Source: Thermococcus celericrescens (GTDB lineage Archaea; Methanobacteriota_B; Thermococci; Thermococcales; Thermococcaceae). From it: 51,175 nucleotides of DNA. Made by a program: the position numbers and the translations under genes. Below the pieces are notes generated by a model, which did not search any database, was not told the origin of the DNA, and saw only the letters and a program-made list of their open reading frames with translations. Positions 28,601-37,222 of this stretch are shown here, piece after piece. Position 1 is the stretch's first letter, and every line of letters begins with the position of its first letter. The stretch covers positions 1 to 51,175 of the forward strand of contig NZ_LLYW01000012.1 in assembly GCF_001484195.1 (NCBI RefSeq), written 5' to 3'.

Positions 28601-28833
28601 AAGATGACGTTAAGAGCATGGTGTCCATAACTAAAAAAGCGATTGATCTTATCAAACAGAGCGTAAAAGTTGTGGATTTCTGGGAGAGTCCAACCAAGCA
28701 GAGAGAGCTTAGAGCAAAATTGCTCAATGAGGTCATAATCCCCAATGTGAGTAAGAATCCAAAGTTGTTTAAAATGAGAAACAAAATCGTGGAGAGGTGG
28801 ATGGAGCTTGCATACCACCATTACAGTAGATGA
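25660..28833 (+). CDS. hsdR: Type I restriction endonuclease subunit (HsdR)
   Basis: A 1057-aa protein. The nuclease domain has [19 protein letters not shown] (PD-ExK) near residue 165-180. The SF2 translocase follows with [12 protein letters not shown] near 328, VDEAHRSQ near 431, AFTGTPI near 455 and [14 protein letters not shown] near 700. The final ~350 residues are helical, as usual for binding to the methylase. It cuts foreign DNA lacking the methylation defined by HsdS. It starts within four bases of the HsdS stop, and its end overlaps the next gene by 26 bases. Confidence 0.95.
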   Translation: MNYRRLDEEHYVENPFLEHLRRLGWKVYRGNKLNPLVKEIKGFKRGFEPEYGDEVQLRKSFREVVLEDELKEALRRINPWLEDDQVEEAIIRIQNPPSRSLIEANMEIHNLLLEGISVSENRKTGEKSPTVRYIDFENPENNSFIAISQFKVNIPGTEGHIIPDIVLFVNGLPLVVVECKSPTIADPLDEAIKQLMRYSNRRGAKEGNEKLFWYNLFQIATFRRVAKYGTITSDKVHFVEWKDPYPYTVEDIQALLGNEHIYSQELLIRGMLSKENLLEILHTFTVFMETPKGFIKIVPRYQQFRTVQKIIKRLKSYESPEKRGGIVWHTQGSGKSLTMMFTIRALNHDPELTTFKVVLITDRRNLEKQLKETAKGVGYTVRVAQGVDHLKELLRTNTPDIVMAIVHKFQERDLEREFPVLNTSDKILIMVDEAHRSQYKLLGANMRKALPNATKIAFTGTPIDKTEVWFGEYIDKYTISQSVKDGVTVEILYEGRAHKAEISDEEAMNKRFEDVFGAVEVEKKKLILGKYTWQAYLEDEDVIRDKAKDMIDHYLKTIFPNGFKAQVVTVSRLAAIRYKHALEDALMEKIKELEENPPLKKQLGITDELFAMLKRLKVGVVISARQNDPQEWKEYTDPSKHREVIESFKTPFGEVSKSGIPGDVGIIVVKSMLITGFDAPIEQVMYLDTILKGHNLLQAIARVNRVYKNKSAGYVVDYVGITEHLEEALSIYRGEDIKEIKTSFYNREKSLDNLEVLSKKIDTFFLSHGISNWRSQFEDCIDLLEDEETRQEFLALVRKFGQELDRALPDPRAVKYARDWKILSFIRETAKNIYRDDSLSISEAANKIREIVEEFLISKGVDPKIPPTPLFSEEFEKQVKKWPPKLQAKEVESAIKEYILRHYPEDPELYERLAERLKRILEEYQGRWELLSRELLRFRRLVIRGRSEEENYGLDPKKEMPFLGVLKKELYGPLPLSELPEDDVKSMVSITKKAIDLIKQSVKVVDFWESPTKQRELRAKLLNEVIIPNVSKNPKLFKMRNKIVERWMELAYHHYSR

Positions 28834-29506
28834 TTTACAGGTCTATGTACACAAGACCAATAGAAAGTCATTAGAGCTGAGAGTTAGTGAAGATGGTGCA
28901 ATAATAGTAAAGGTTCCTACTGAGGCAACTATGGAAACTGTAGTTGAGTTCATAAATAAACACAGAGAGTGGATTGCAAAGAAAAGAGGGACGATACTAA
29001 AGAGAGATCCAAAAATTCTATCTAGAAGGTTTCTCCCAGGGGAAAGTTTTCTCTATTTGGGGAGATATTACCGCTTGAAGATAGTATCAAATCAGTCTAA
29101 GCCGTTAATTTTCAAAGATGGATGGTTTTACTTATCTGAAAGTTATGTCGACCAGGCAAGAGACGTTTTTGTTAGTTGGTACAGACAACAAGCAAGGGAA
29201 ATAATTAAACGACGTGTTAAATGGTATGCGTCTTTGGGGGGATTTGAGTACAAGAGAGTCAACATAACCAATGCAAGAAAACGCTGGGGGTCCTGTACCA
29301 GAGAAGGTACTTTAAATTTCTCCTGGAGGTTAATAATGGCTCCTCTTCGCGCCATTGACTATGTTGTTATCCATGAGTTAGTGCACACGATAGAACCGAG
29401 ACACACAAAAGAATTTTGGGCGAAGGTAAAAGTCCTAATGCCAGACTATGAAAATTGGAAGAAATGGCTTGATGAAAATGGATATTTGCTAACTTTGATC
29501 ATATGA
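28808..29506 (+). CDS. YgjP/DUF45-like zinc metalloprotease
   Basis: A 232-aa protein. It probably starts at TTG 28808, inside the end of HsdR, where GAGGTGG (28794-28800) provides a ribosome site. The zinc motif HELVH is near residue 190 with a third ligand histidine in EPRHTKEFW, and the preceding NARKRWGSCTREGTLNFSWRL is diagnostic of the YgjP family. The N-terminal half is beta-rich, beginning [10 protein letters not shown]. Genes of this family are often found next to hsdR in bacteria; their role there is not settled, but they might remove HsdR or cleave a target during infection. It is the fifth gene of the coupled operon. Confidence 0.9.
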   Translation: MHTTITVDDLQVYVHKTNRKSLELRVSEDGAIIVKVPTEATMETVVEFINKHREWIAKKRGTILKRDPKILSRRFLPGESFLYLGRYYRLKIVSNQSKPLIFKDGWFYLSESYVDQARDVFVSWYRQQAREIIKRRVKWYASLGGFEYKRVNITNARKRWGSCTREGTLNFSWRLIMAPLRAIDYVVIHELVHTIEPRHTKEFWAKVKVLMPDYENWKKWLDENGYLLTLII

Positions 29507-29525
29507 CCAACTGGAGGAGAATAAG

Positions 29526-32500
29526 ATGGTAGAAAAGGAAACGATTCCAGAACTCAAGCCCAACGAAATTGCCCGCTTTTTTGAACTTTATGAGTGCCCC
29601 CATTACATAAAACTTCTCTACGAGAAAAAAGAGGGAAAACTCAGCGAGTATCACTGTGTATTAGATATCAAGAGTCGTGTGGATGATGTTCTAGTGGAAT
29701 GGGGTGCAAAATTTGAGAAAATACTCCTCGAGGAGCTTCAATCTCATCTGCCCCAAGCCAAGTTTTACGGTATCTTCAATGAGAAGAGAATAGAAGAGAA
29801 GAAGCCTCCAAGTCTCGATTTTTTCATTGAAAAGCACGAAGAAGGCCTCTACATTGTAAACTCGGATGAAGAGTGCCATAAAACAACTCTTAGTTTGCTA
29901 ACCCACTTGCCTACCACAAGCCCTACCGTTATCTACCAGCCATGCCTTAAAGGGATCATCGGAAAGTTTCCAGTTTCTGGAAGAGCCGATTTTATCATAG
30001 CAGTTCCAACTGACAACGGCTTTACATTCTATGTTCTTGAGGCTAAGTTTACAAAAGAAGAAAAACTATTTCACAGATTTCAGGCAATAACATACGCCTA
30101 TCTCCTAGATCAAACATTGAACGGACTTGGAATTGAGGGAAGAATTAAGTTTGGCGTAGTGACAAAGGGAGAGCGCATATCTGAATGGCCGCCTCAGGAA
30201 ACTATGAACTTTCCTCAAGAAGCAGAAGAGTACATCTTGACTCTCGAGGACAAACTAAGTGAGGATGGGCCGTTTTACAGAATGCTGAATGCAGATCAAG
30301 CCGATCTTTGGCTAACAATGAGGTGTGCTGAATGCCCCTTTGAGCCTGTCTGCATAGCTAGAGCTGTGGAAAGAAGGGATCTAGGCCTTCTGGGTATTCA
30401 GCCGGGATATCAAAAAGTATTCAGAGAAGTTGGGGTTCATAACATAAATGATGTGGCAGATCTCTATGAGTTCCAAGGTTCTTGGCCGACTGATTTCCAG
30501 ATTCCCAAGGCCAAGAAACCCGATGTTGTCTCATACATCGTCGGAAAAACGGAACTTGGACACCTTCCGAGGCTTTCTAAAATGGCACAAGTACTGAAAA
30601 AAGAAATTGAAAGAACTATCGGGGATAAAGTATGGACGGAATTCATTCCCGGTACCGGTTACAATCTCCCCTCGGAGAATGGCCATTTTTACCCCAAGAA
30701 ATCCCTTGTTAGGGTTTATGTTTTCATCCAGCACAGTCCGATACAGGACACTTTATTGGGGATATCTGCAGTTGTCGAAAATTCTCTCACTAAGCAGGCA
30801 CGTGTTCTGTCCGAAGTAGTAGAGCACCTCCCAGAAAGCGAAGATGATGCCATTGAGACAGAAAAGACGCTCTTACAGAGATTCTTCAAAAATGTGTTCC
30901 TCGCAATCAAGCAAGTTGCGCCAAATCTAGAAGGAAAAACATGGAGACAAGAGAGTACACGAAGAGAGGTTGTTAAAGACTGTACTGACGACGACGTGTT
31001 CCTTCACCTGTACTTCTACAGTCGTTTCCACAGAGACAAGCTAATGGAAGCTGTAAAACGCCATAAAGACGTTTATGGAATGACCGCTGTGCGTTCTTTC
31101 CTGAGTCTGAGAGGTGCGATAGATCAGGAAGGATACTCAATAATTAAGGATGAATTGATAAAGCGGCACGCCTTGAGATTCCCCCCGGGCTTTGGAATAA
31201 TACCTGTTGTCCACCAGTTTAAGCTTAATAATGAAGAAGAAGCTCCTGAAAAGTACCATGGTAATGCCCCTCGTTGCTCACGGTGGGGATGGTTCAATTG
31301 GGGAGGTCTAGAACAGGAATTTGATGAACTTTTCAAGTTCCTTGTTGAAAAGACCAAAGCTGGACAGTTGGTATTAGCTAAGGACGGAGAAGAATGTCCT
31401 CTTTACAATATTGGGATTGTTTCGTTTGGAGGATACAGAAAAAGAAACGGAATCGAAATTCCTCCGCTTTATCCTGTTTTCCATCGAGAGGATGAGCAGA
31501 TTCCTCTGTACATAATTTGGAAAGCTTTCCAAGAAGGGGACAAAAGAAACTTGAAAAGATTAATGGAACGGCTGGCCCTTGCTGTCCGGCACATAGAACG
31601 CTCAATCCCCGAGAGTACTAAGGATCGATACGTTAAAAAAGAACCATTTAGCCTTCAGAACCTTGCAAATTTCAATTTGGCCGAAGTCAGCTTGGCAGAA
31701 GTCCTCGAAGAATATCAGAAACTTGAGTACAACACGAGGAGAGACGAGCTCAAAACTCACTACCGACTACCCCTTTCAGTCAGGGTTCTGACTGGACAAA
31801 GTGCAGTGATGAAGGTTGTAAGCGTTGACACTGCAAACAGAAGAATACTTGGCCACATGGTTCTTCCGCCGATGGAAGAAACTGGCAACTGGAGAAACTA
31901 CGATTATGCAGAGGCTCCCCTCTTCAGCTTGGATGAATCATCCTGGGTGGTTGTTACCCCACTTGAAAATGAATGTAGTAATGATGAAGAGTACATAAAA
32001 CTTAGATTGGCATTAAACGGAGACCCCGCTAAGGAAATTGCGAGATCACCGCTTGCAATAATACAGCATTTTGATAGGGAAAGTGGGGAAGTTGAAATCT
32101 CATTGACTTATTATCGGGATGATGGACCGTTTCTTGTGTATCATCCATATCCAAAGTACGGGGCAGGATGGATACAAATACAGGGGAAGACTATCTCAGT
32201 TGGAAGCTACATAGTGATTGATCCCGCAATGGACGATTTGAATATGAATCGAGCATATCATGTCCTCGAAGATATCTTAAGTGGCCGCCCTCATCCAGTG
32301 TATTCAAAACTCCAGGAAATTTATTCCTCAGAGTTTATTGGCCACCGAGACATTGAAAAGTACCAAGTAGCCCTCTGGAAAGATAAATACATACAAGAGT
32401 TTATCGATATTCTCGAAAACGTTAGCAAGACAAACAACAAAGTAAACCCGCCAAATAAAAAGCAAAAAGCGTTCATACAAGATATTAACCACTTTCTGGT

Positions 32501-33977
32501 AAGTCTCCAGGGGCCTCCAGGAACAGGTAAAACATCAGGTGCAGTCGCACCGGCAATACTTGCTAGAGCGTATTCTTCAATAAAACAGGGAAAGAATTCT
32601 CTTTTCATAGTCACCGGAGTTTCCCACAGGGCGATAGACGAAGCACTCATTAGGACAGCTCGTTTGCTCGTATCACTTAGACCAAATATTCCCGAGCTCG
32701 AGAACGTCGAGCTTTATCGGGTAGCAAGTAGTGAGAGCACAATAAGTAACATTAGGGAAGGATTGGAAAAAGAAAATTTCATTCCAGAAGATTACGGCAT
32801 CAATTTGGATCATGCAGGAAATGAGAGTAGGGTGAGCAAGCTCCTTTCAGTTAATCAGAAGCAACATGCACTTTTTGGAGAAGGACGTGTTAGGGTCATC
32901 TTTGCAACACCCGGAACTATTTACAAACTGTTCAGGAACTCTCGGCCCAATGCAGAACTCGTGATAATTGATGAAGCGAGCATGATGGACTTGCCTACTT
33001 TTATTATGGCAACAATGGGAGCCAAAAAGAAGTCCCAAGTACTAATTGTTGGGGATCACCGACAAATGCAACCAATTCAGGCCCACAACTGGGAACTTGA
33101 GGATAGAAAAACAATAGAGGAGCATGTACCCTTCCTCTCAGCCATAAACTTTGCGAGGTTCCTCCGCAGGGAGTTAGATCCCCATGAGCAAAAGGAGTTT
33201 GAAAAACTCCTCTATCGGAACCCACCCCAATGGGAGTCCGATATTGTGAGAGATAAAGTGTTGCCATCTCATCAGCTAGATGAGACTCATAGATTGCCAA
33301 CAATTGCTGCAGAGATGCACACGGAATTAATCTACAAAAGAGACGGAATTGAACTTAAAAGTCGGAAACATAGGAGCAAGAAATCCCAACTCCTGAAAAT
33401 CCAAAACGACTCCACTACCAGAGAGTGGGTTAAGTGGGTTCTTCATCCTGACTATCCCTATGTTGTTATTGAACATACTGATGTCTCATCTACCAAGGCC
33501 AATGAAATTGAAGCTAAGATTGTTTCTGAGATTGTAAAAGAAATACCGCCCGAGTTAGATGCCGGTGTGGTGGTTCCATACAGGGCACATAAGGCCCTAA
33601 TTTACAAGGAAATAGGCAAGACCGATAGGAATGTTATTGTTGATACTGTTGAGCGATTCCAGGGGGGAGAAAAAGATATCGTAATAGTCTCAATGGCGTC
33701 GAGTGATCCAGCATACCTTGCAACACTTTTTGATTTTATCTACAACCAAAATAGATTTAACGTGGCTGCTAGTAGGATGAAAGAAAAGTTAATTGTAGTG
33801 GCATCGAGAAGTTTCTTTGCGGCCTCAGCATTTGATTTGGATGAGTTTGAAAAAGTCAAGGTCTGGAAAAGATTTTACCTGCGGCTTAGAAACAGTGGCG
33901 AAAAGCTAGCATTAGGATCAATGGACCCGGAGGTTAAGATAAATGCGTACAGACTAGAAAAATGGGGAGAGGTTTAA
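29526..33977 (+). CDS. RecB-family (TM0106-like) Fe-S nuclease fused to SF1 Dna2/Upf1-like helicase
   Basis: A 1483-aa fusion. The N-terminal nuclease has GRADFIIA near residue 153, VLEAKF near 171 and QAITYAYLL near 185, the D, ExK and QxxxY residues of RecB-type nucleases. Cys in ECPHYIKLL (about 24) and CAECPFEPVC (about 267-276) form the four-cysteine Fe-S pattern seen in AddB, Cas4 and Dna2. The SF1 helicase follows: GPPGTGKT near 995, VIIDEAS near 1145, VGDHRQMQPI, VVVPYRAH, VERFQGGEKDIVIVSM and NVAASRMK. ATG 29526 follows the YgjP gene by 19 bases behind GGAGGA. It should unwind and degrade DNA or RNA. Location in the operon suggests that it completes degradation after HsdR cleavage (inference). 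Confidence 0.88.
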   Translation: MVEKETIPELKPNEIARFFELYECPHYIKLLYEKKEGKLSEYHCVLDIKSRVDDVLVEWGAKFEKILLEELQSHLPQAKFYGIFNEKRIEEKKPPSLDFFIEKHEEGLYIVNSDEECHKTTLSLLTHLPTTSPTVIYQPCLKGIIGKFPVSGRADFIIAVPTDNGFTFYVLEAKFTKEEKLFHRFQAITYAYLLDQTLNGLGIEGRIKFGVVTKGERISEWPPQETMNFPQEAEEYILTLEDKLSEDGPFYRMLNADQADLWLTMRCAECPFEPVCIARAVERRDLGLLGIQPGYQKVFREVGVHNINDVADLYEFQGSWPTDFQIPKAKKPDVVSYIVGKTELGHLPRLSKMAQVLKKEIERTIGDKVWTEFIPGTGYNLPSENGHFYPKKSLVRVYVFIQHSPIQDTLLGISAVVENSLTKQARVLSEVVEHLPESEDDAIETEKTLLQRFFKNVFLAIKQVAPNLEGKTWRQESTRREVVKDCTDDDVFLHLYFYSRFHRDKLMEAVKRHKDVYGMTAVRSFLSLRGAIDQEGYSIIKDELIKRHALRFPPGFGIIPVVHQFKLNNEEEAPEKYHGNAPRCSRWGWFNWGGLEQEFDELFKFLVEKTKAGQLVLAKDGEECPLYNIGIVSFGGYRKRNGIEIPPLYPVFHREDEQIPLYIIWKAFQEGDKRNLKRLMERLALAVRHIERSIPESTKDRYVKKEPFSLQNLANFNLAEVSLAEVLEEYQKLEYNTRRDELKTHYRLPLSVRVLTGQSAVMKVVSVDTANRRILGHMVLPPMEETGNWRNYDYAEAPLFSLDESSWVVVTPLENECSNDEEYIKLRLALNGDPAKEIARSPLAIIQHFDRESGEVEISLTYYRDDGPFLVYHPYPKYGAGWIQIQGKTISVGSYIVIDPAMDDLNMNRAYHVLEDILSGRPHPVYSKLQEIYSSEFIGHRDIEKYQVALWKDKYIQEFIDILENVSKTNNKVNPPNKKQKAFIQDINHFLVSLQGPPGTGKTSGAVAPAILARAYSSIKQGKNSLFIVTGVSHRAIDEALIRTARLLVSLRPNIPELENVELYRVASSESTISNIREGLEKENFIPEDYGINLDHAGNESRVSKLLSVNQKQHALFGEGRVRVIFATPGTIYKLFRNSRPNAELVIIDEASMMDLPTFIMATMGAKKKSQVLIVGDHRQMQPIQAHNWELEDRKTIEEHVPFLSAINFARFLRRELDPHEQKEFEKLLYRNPPQWESDIVRDKVLPSHQLDETHRLPTIAAEMHTELIYKRDGIELKSRKHRSKKSQLLKIQNDSTTREWVKWVLHPDYPYVVIEHTDVSSTKANEIEAKIVSEIVKEIPPELDAGVVVPYRAHKALIYKEIGKTDRNVIVDTVERFQGGEKDIVIVSMASSDPAYLATLFDFIYNQNRFNVAASRMKEKLIVVASRSFFAASAFDLDEFEKVKVWKRFYLRLRNSGEKLALGSMDPEVKINAYRLEKWGEV

Positions 33978-34318
33978 GCCCTAGAAAAGGACAAGCTTTG
34001 CCATAAAGGACATGATGGAAAGTTAGAAAGTGATTCTCTTTGAATATTTTGTTCTTGCATTACCCCCCTTGCACGCTACCGATTTTTAAGATTATCAAAT
34101 TCTTGAGAACAAGGGACATATTAAAATAACCAACAAAAAAGTAGGAAATATGCTAAAATTTTAAAAACAAAATAAAACGTGCTCTGTTTCTGTAAAACAG
34201 TAATATTAAGCTCCAAAATTTTCTAAAAATAGTTTTAAATGAATTTTGCGTAGATGCTCAGTTCAGCAAAAAGATAATACTTAAAAGAATCAGACAATAG
34301 CCGCCACAGTGATGGGGC
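33978..34318. other. AT-rich intergenic region
   Basis: 341 bp without a gene. It contains CCCCCTTGCACG at 34064-34075, also present at 17021-17032, and a promoter-like ATACTTAAAAG near 34278 for the winged-helix gene that follows. Confidence 0.5.
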
Positions 34319-34651
34319 ATGGAACACGATAAGGCGATAGAAGAACTCGAAAAATTCTTCTCCCTTGTTAACAACAAACTTAGCACAAAAAAGAAGTTAA
34401 AGGCGGGATTGCAGATACTGGAAGAACTACATCTAAATGGGGGCAGGGTAAATTCTTGGATAATGGGAAATGAAATTATCCCCAAAATCGCTGAGGAACA
34501 AAGTATTAGTGCTCCAACAGTTTATCGGGCCCTTAATGACCTTATCGAACTGGGGATCATTGCGAGAACTGCAAAAGGAGGATACACGCTTTCTCCAACA
34601 TTCAGAAAGCGAGTTTATCGACTTTACAAACAGCTGGGATATTTAGTTTAA
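34319..34651 (+). CDS. Winged-helix DNA-binding protein
   Basis: A 110-aa protein. After a helical N-terminus (EELEKFFSLVNNKLS), the sequence PKIAEEQSISAPTVYRALNDLIELGIIARTAKGGYTLSP is a clear helix-turn-helix with wing (about residues 58-97). Such small proteins are usually transcription regulators, for example autorepressors on plasmids. The gene stands alone after the long R-M operon, convergent with the orphan at 34684. What it controls cannot be read from sequence; the element's own genes are the likely targets. Confidence 0.75.
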   Translation: MEHDKAIEELEKFFSLVNNKLSTKKKLKAGLQILEELHLNGGRVNSWIMGNEIIPKIAEEQSISAPTVYRALNDLIELGIIARTAKGGYTLSPTFRKRVYRLYKQLGYLV

Positions 34652-34683
34652 AGTTAACAAAAGTTGATGGGAGTAACATAGAA

Positions 34684-35826
34684 TTAAACCAACGATATCA
34701 ATCTGGAAAAATACCTGGAACCAAGGAGTAAGAGCATATCTGTGCTGGAAATGTTAATTCTTAAAGGTCTGAGCATTTCAACATAATCTCCATTTTGGGG
34801 ATAAAGGTTAAGGACTCCCCCAACACCGAGAATGTGCTGAGTGATTCCTTGTAGAGGATGTGGGTGAATCTCAAATATGAGTACGAATTCATTATCAATG
34901 CTTTCGCAGAGTTCCTGATGTACCCCAACTACGAGTTTGGGAGTCTTAATTGAATCTGAGGTTTTATCTGAACTATCAAGGGAATCTCCATAAAGAATAT
35001 GCGGCTCAACTTTTATTAGGGAATTGCATACATCTATGGAAACTCTTGGTGTTATTTTTAGGCCAGAGCATTTTGATAGGATTTGCAGAAAGCTTTGGAG
35101 TTCTTTATCATCTAGTTTTTGGGGCTTCTCTTGTAGTATTGATTGTACTTGGTCATTCACCACGGTCAACTTCCGTGTCTGGGGGTATGTAACTGGGATG
35201 AAGCTTTGGGATAATATTGCCAAGATCCGTTCATTGAAATAGGGATTCTTTGATGAATGGAGTAGATAATTTTCAAATGGGGTCACGACGAGGGCATCTA
35301 AATACCCTCCTCTCTTTTGGGAGGAAAAAACGGTGTTTAATGAGGATGCAAGAGCTGAAAGGATTCTTTTTTTGATGTCCTCCTCTGAAAAGTTAGTTGG
35401 GTTACTGATGGAGCCTAAAACTTCATCTAATTGTTTAATAATTGTGGATTTTAATTCTTCATCAGCGCTTAAAACAAGCGCCGCTAGGTTTTTGTTATCA
35501 CTCAAAACTGTGGATTCCTCCAGTTTATTTTCGTCTATTAATATTTCTTCAATGGTAACAGACTCTATCATCTTGGCTTTTGATTTAAGATAATTGAAGA
35601 CATGAACCAAAGTTGGTTCTCTCATAAAGGTACGGACTAAATCTCTATCTTCTTCAGGAACCCTAGGGAGTATTTTATCAATAAACACTGCTTGAGGTTC
35701 AAGATAACGGAAAACTGAGTACTGGAAATGTAATTGCGGATTTTTTTCTACAGGAAACGACTGAGGAGCCGAGTGTGAGATTATCTCAGCTGTGAACCAT
35801 GCTGATAGTGCTTCAAAAATATCCAT
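34684..35826 (-). CDS. Orphan 380-aa protein
   Basis: A 380-aa protein of unrecognised family. ATG 35826 follows GGGGGAAAGG. The sequence is acidic and mixed alpha/beta, beginning MDIFEALSAWFTAEIISHSAPQ. Blocks with a conserved look include YLEPQAVFIDKILPRVPEEDRDLV near 41 and LVVGVHQELCESIDNEFVLIFEIHPHPLQG near 300. No transmembrane segment, nuclease or ATPase signature is visible. It is divergent from the ribbon-helix-helix-like gene, with 112 bp between, suggesting a shared control region. It could belong to an unknown defence or stabilisation function of the element. Confidence 0.6.
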   Translation of the reverse strand: MDIFEALSAWFTAEIISHSAPQSFPVEKNPQLHFQYSVFRYLEPQAVFIDKILPRVPEEDRDLVRTFMREPTLVHVFNYLKSKAKMIESVTIEEILIDENKLEESTVLSDNKNLAALVLSADEELKSTIIKQLDEVLGSISNPTNFSEEDIKKRILSALASSLNTVFSSQKRGGYLDALVVTPFENYLLHSSKNPYFNERILAILSQSFIPVTYPQTRKLTVVNDQVQSILQEKPQKLDDKELQSFLQILSKCSGLKITPRVSIDVCNSLIKVEPHILYGDSLDSSDKTSDSIKTPKLVVGVHQELCESIDNEFVLIFEIHPHPLQGITQHILGVGGVLNLYPQNGDYVEMLRPLRINISSTDMLLLLGSRYFSRLISLV

Positions 35827-35938
35827 GCCTTTCCCCCATTGACATATGACGAAATTCCTTTTAAAACTCTTCTTCTAGGGATATTGAGGGCAATATTTTT
35901 AAGATGTTATTAATCCTAAAATAAATGGTGATCTCAAA

Positions 35939-36343
35939 ATGGGAAAAGAATCCAAAAACCTTAAAACAAGTCAAATGCAAAAAACATCAACCCTAACAAT
36001 TTCCAAGGATGCCGCAGATCGTCTCTCCATAACCAAGGATCTTTTAAAAAGGCAGTTTGGGGAATCTTTTTCATATTCAGACATCATCAATACCTCACTA
36101 GTGCTAATGAACAAGGAACTATTCGAGAAAAACAACCCGGAGGTAGTAGGTTACTTGAAAATATTTAAACAATATCGCCTGCTTCTTGCAAAAGCAGAAA
36201 GGCTTAGGGAGATGGGATTGGACGTTTCAATGCCGACAATGGAACCTCCTAGCACCTCTGATTTTGAGTCCCTATTGTCATTTGTCATCTCTGTCCCTCC
36301 CATGGCCCCTCAGCAAAAGCAGAGTGAGGCCTCCGAAAAGTGA
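35939..36343 (+). CDS. Ribbon-helix-helix-like protein
   Basis: A 134-aa protein. The N-terminal part has a beta-strand then two helices, TSTLTISKDAADRLSITKDLLKRQF and SYSDIINTSLVLM, matching the ribbon-helix-helix pattern of small DNA-binding proteins (about residues 18-60). The C-terminal half is helical, then Pro/Ser-rich and probably disordered. ATG 35939 follows GGTGAT. It is followed by a coiled-coil winged-helix gene on the same strand. The pair may be plasmid partition or regulatory proteins; this is inferred from size and folds only. Confidence 0.6.
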   Translation: MGKESKNLKTSQMQKTSTLTISKDAADRLSITKDLLKRQFGESFSYSDIINTSLVLMNKELFEKNNPEVVGYLKIFKQYRLLLAKAERLREMGLDVSMPTMEPPSTSDFESLLSFVISVPPMAPQQKQSEASEK

Positions 36344-36408
36344 GTTAGCCAACTAGTCTATGCTTAAAAAAGCTTATTTTTCTTTTTATCCTGAGGTGAG
36401 TATGTAGG

Positions 36409-37059
36409 ATGTTTTCAAGAATAATAAGGTTACTCAAAAGGTCTCCCCCTAAGGCTGCTGACGAGGAGGGGGTTAGTGACCTCGGATTACTTGAGTCTAG
36501 TGAGAAGAAAACTGTGGATACTGTGCATCACGAAGAGAATACTAATGAGCAGGTAGAACAGCGCATTTTTTCCTGCGAGGCAAAGATTGATGATATCGAG
36601 GAGCAGATTGAGGGGATTCATAAGATCATAGATGAACTTGTCTATGAAATTAACATTGCGTTTATGGACAGTGCAGAGGTAAACTCGTTAGCCGAGAAAA
36701 TTGATTTTCTTGAACAACAGGTTAATGAACTTGAAAAGTTGATGTTTCGTGCCCAGTACCTAATTGAGGGCCTTGCGGTAAGGGTATTCACTCTTGAGCA
36801 AGTCTCCGGTCCAAAAACTGTCGTAATAAGACGATCTGAGACAGAAGAGGTTAAAAACAGGATTTTAGATGTTCTCCTCGATGGAAGGCCTAGATCTATG
36901 TCTGAATTGCAAAAAGAAGTTAATGTAAGCTCTAGAAAGTTTTATGATTCTTTTAACAAACTTTTAAGGGAAGGGAAAGTTAAAAAGAAAAAAGAAGGGA
37001 ATAAAGTCATCGTTACCCTCTCAAATAACCTTTTAGCGATAAAAAAGAGAGAAACATAG
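36409..37059 (+). CDS. Coiled-coil protein with C-terminal winged helix
   Basis: A 216-aa protein. After a short basic start (MFSRIIRLLKRS) and an acidic linker, residues about 45-125 form a coiled coil (DDIEEQIEGIHKIIDEL to FLEQQVNELEKLMF). The C-terminal ~70 residues are a winged helix: RILDVLLDGRPRSMSELQKEVNVSSRKFYDSFNKLLREGKV. ATG 36409 is preceded by GAGGTGAG. A dimerising coiled coil plus DNA-binding domain suits a partition or regulatory protein. The gene ends convergent with mcrC. Confidence 0.7.
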   Translation: MFSRIIRLLKRSPPKAADEEGVSDLGLLESSEKKTVDTVHHEENTNEQVEQRIFSCEAKIDDIEEQIEGIHKIIDELVYEINIAFMDSAEVNSLAEKIDFLEQQVNELEKLMFRAQYLIEGLAVRVFTLEQVSGPKTVVIRRSETEEVKNRILDVLLDGRPRSMSELQKEVNVSSRKFYDSFNKLLREGKVKKKKEGNKVIVTLSNNLLAIKKRET

Positions 37060-37222
37060 CTTGTTAGCGATTTTAACCCTTTTAAGATGAGTTGTTAAAT
37101 GAGCTTTGAGTCCGAACTAATAATCTCTATCAAACAGATTTTCAGTGTTTATTTATCTCCAGTGGCTAGCCATTATTTTCATGGTATTTTCATGGGAAGA
37201 TTATTTAACTTGTTAGCTCGGC

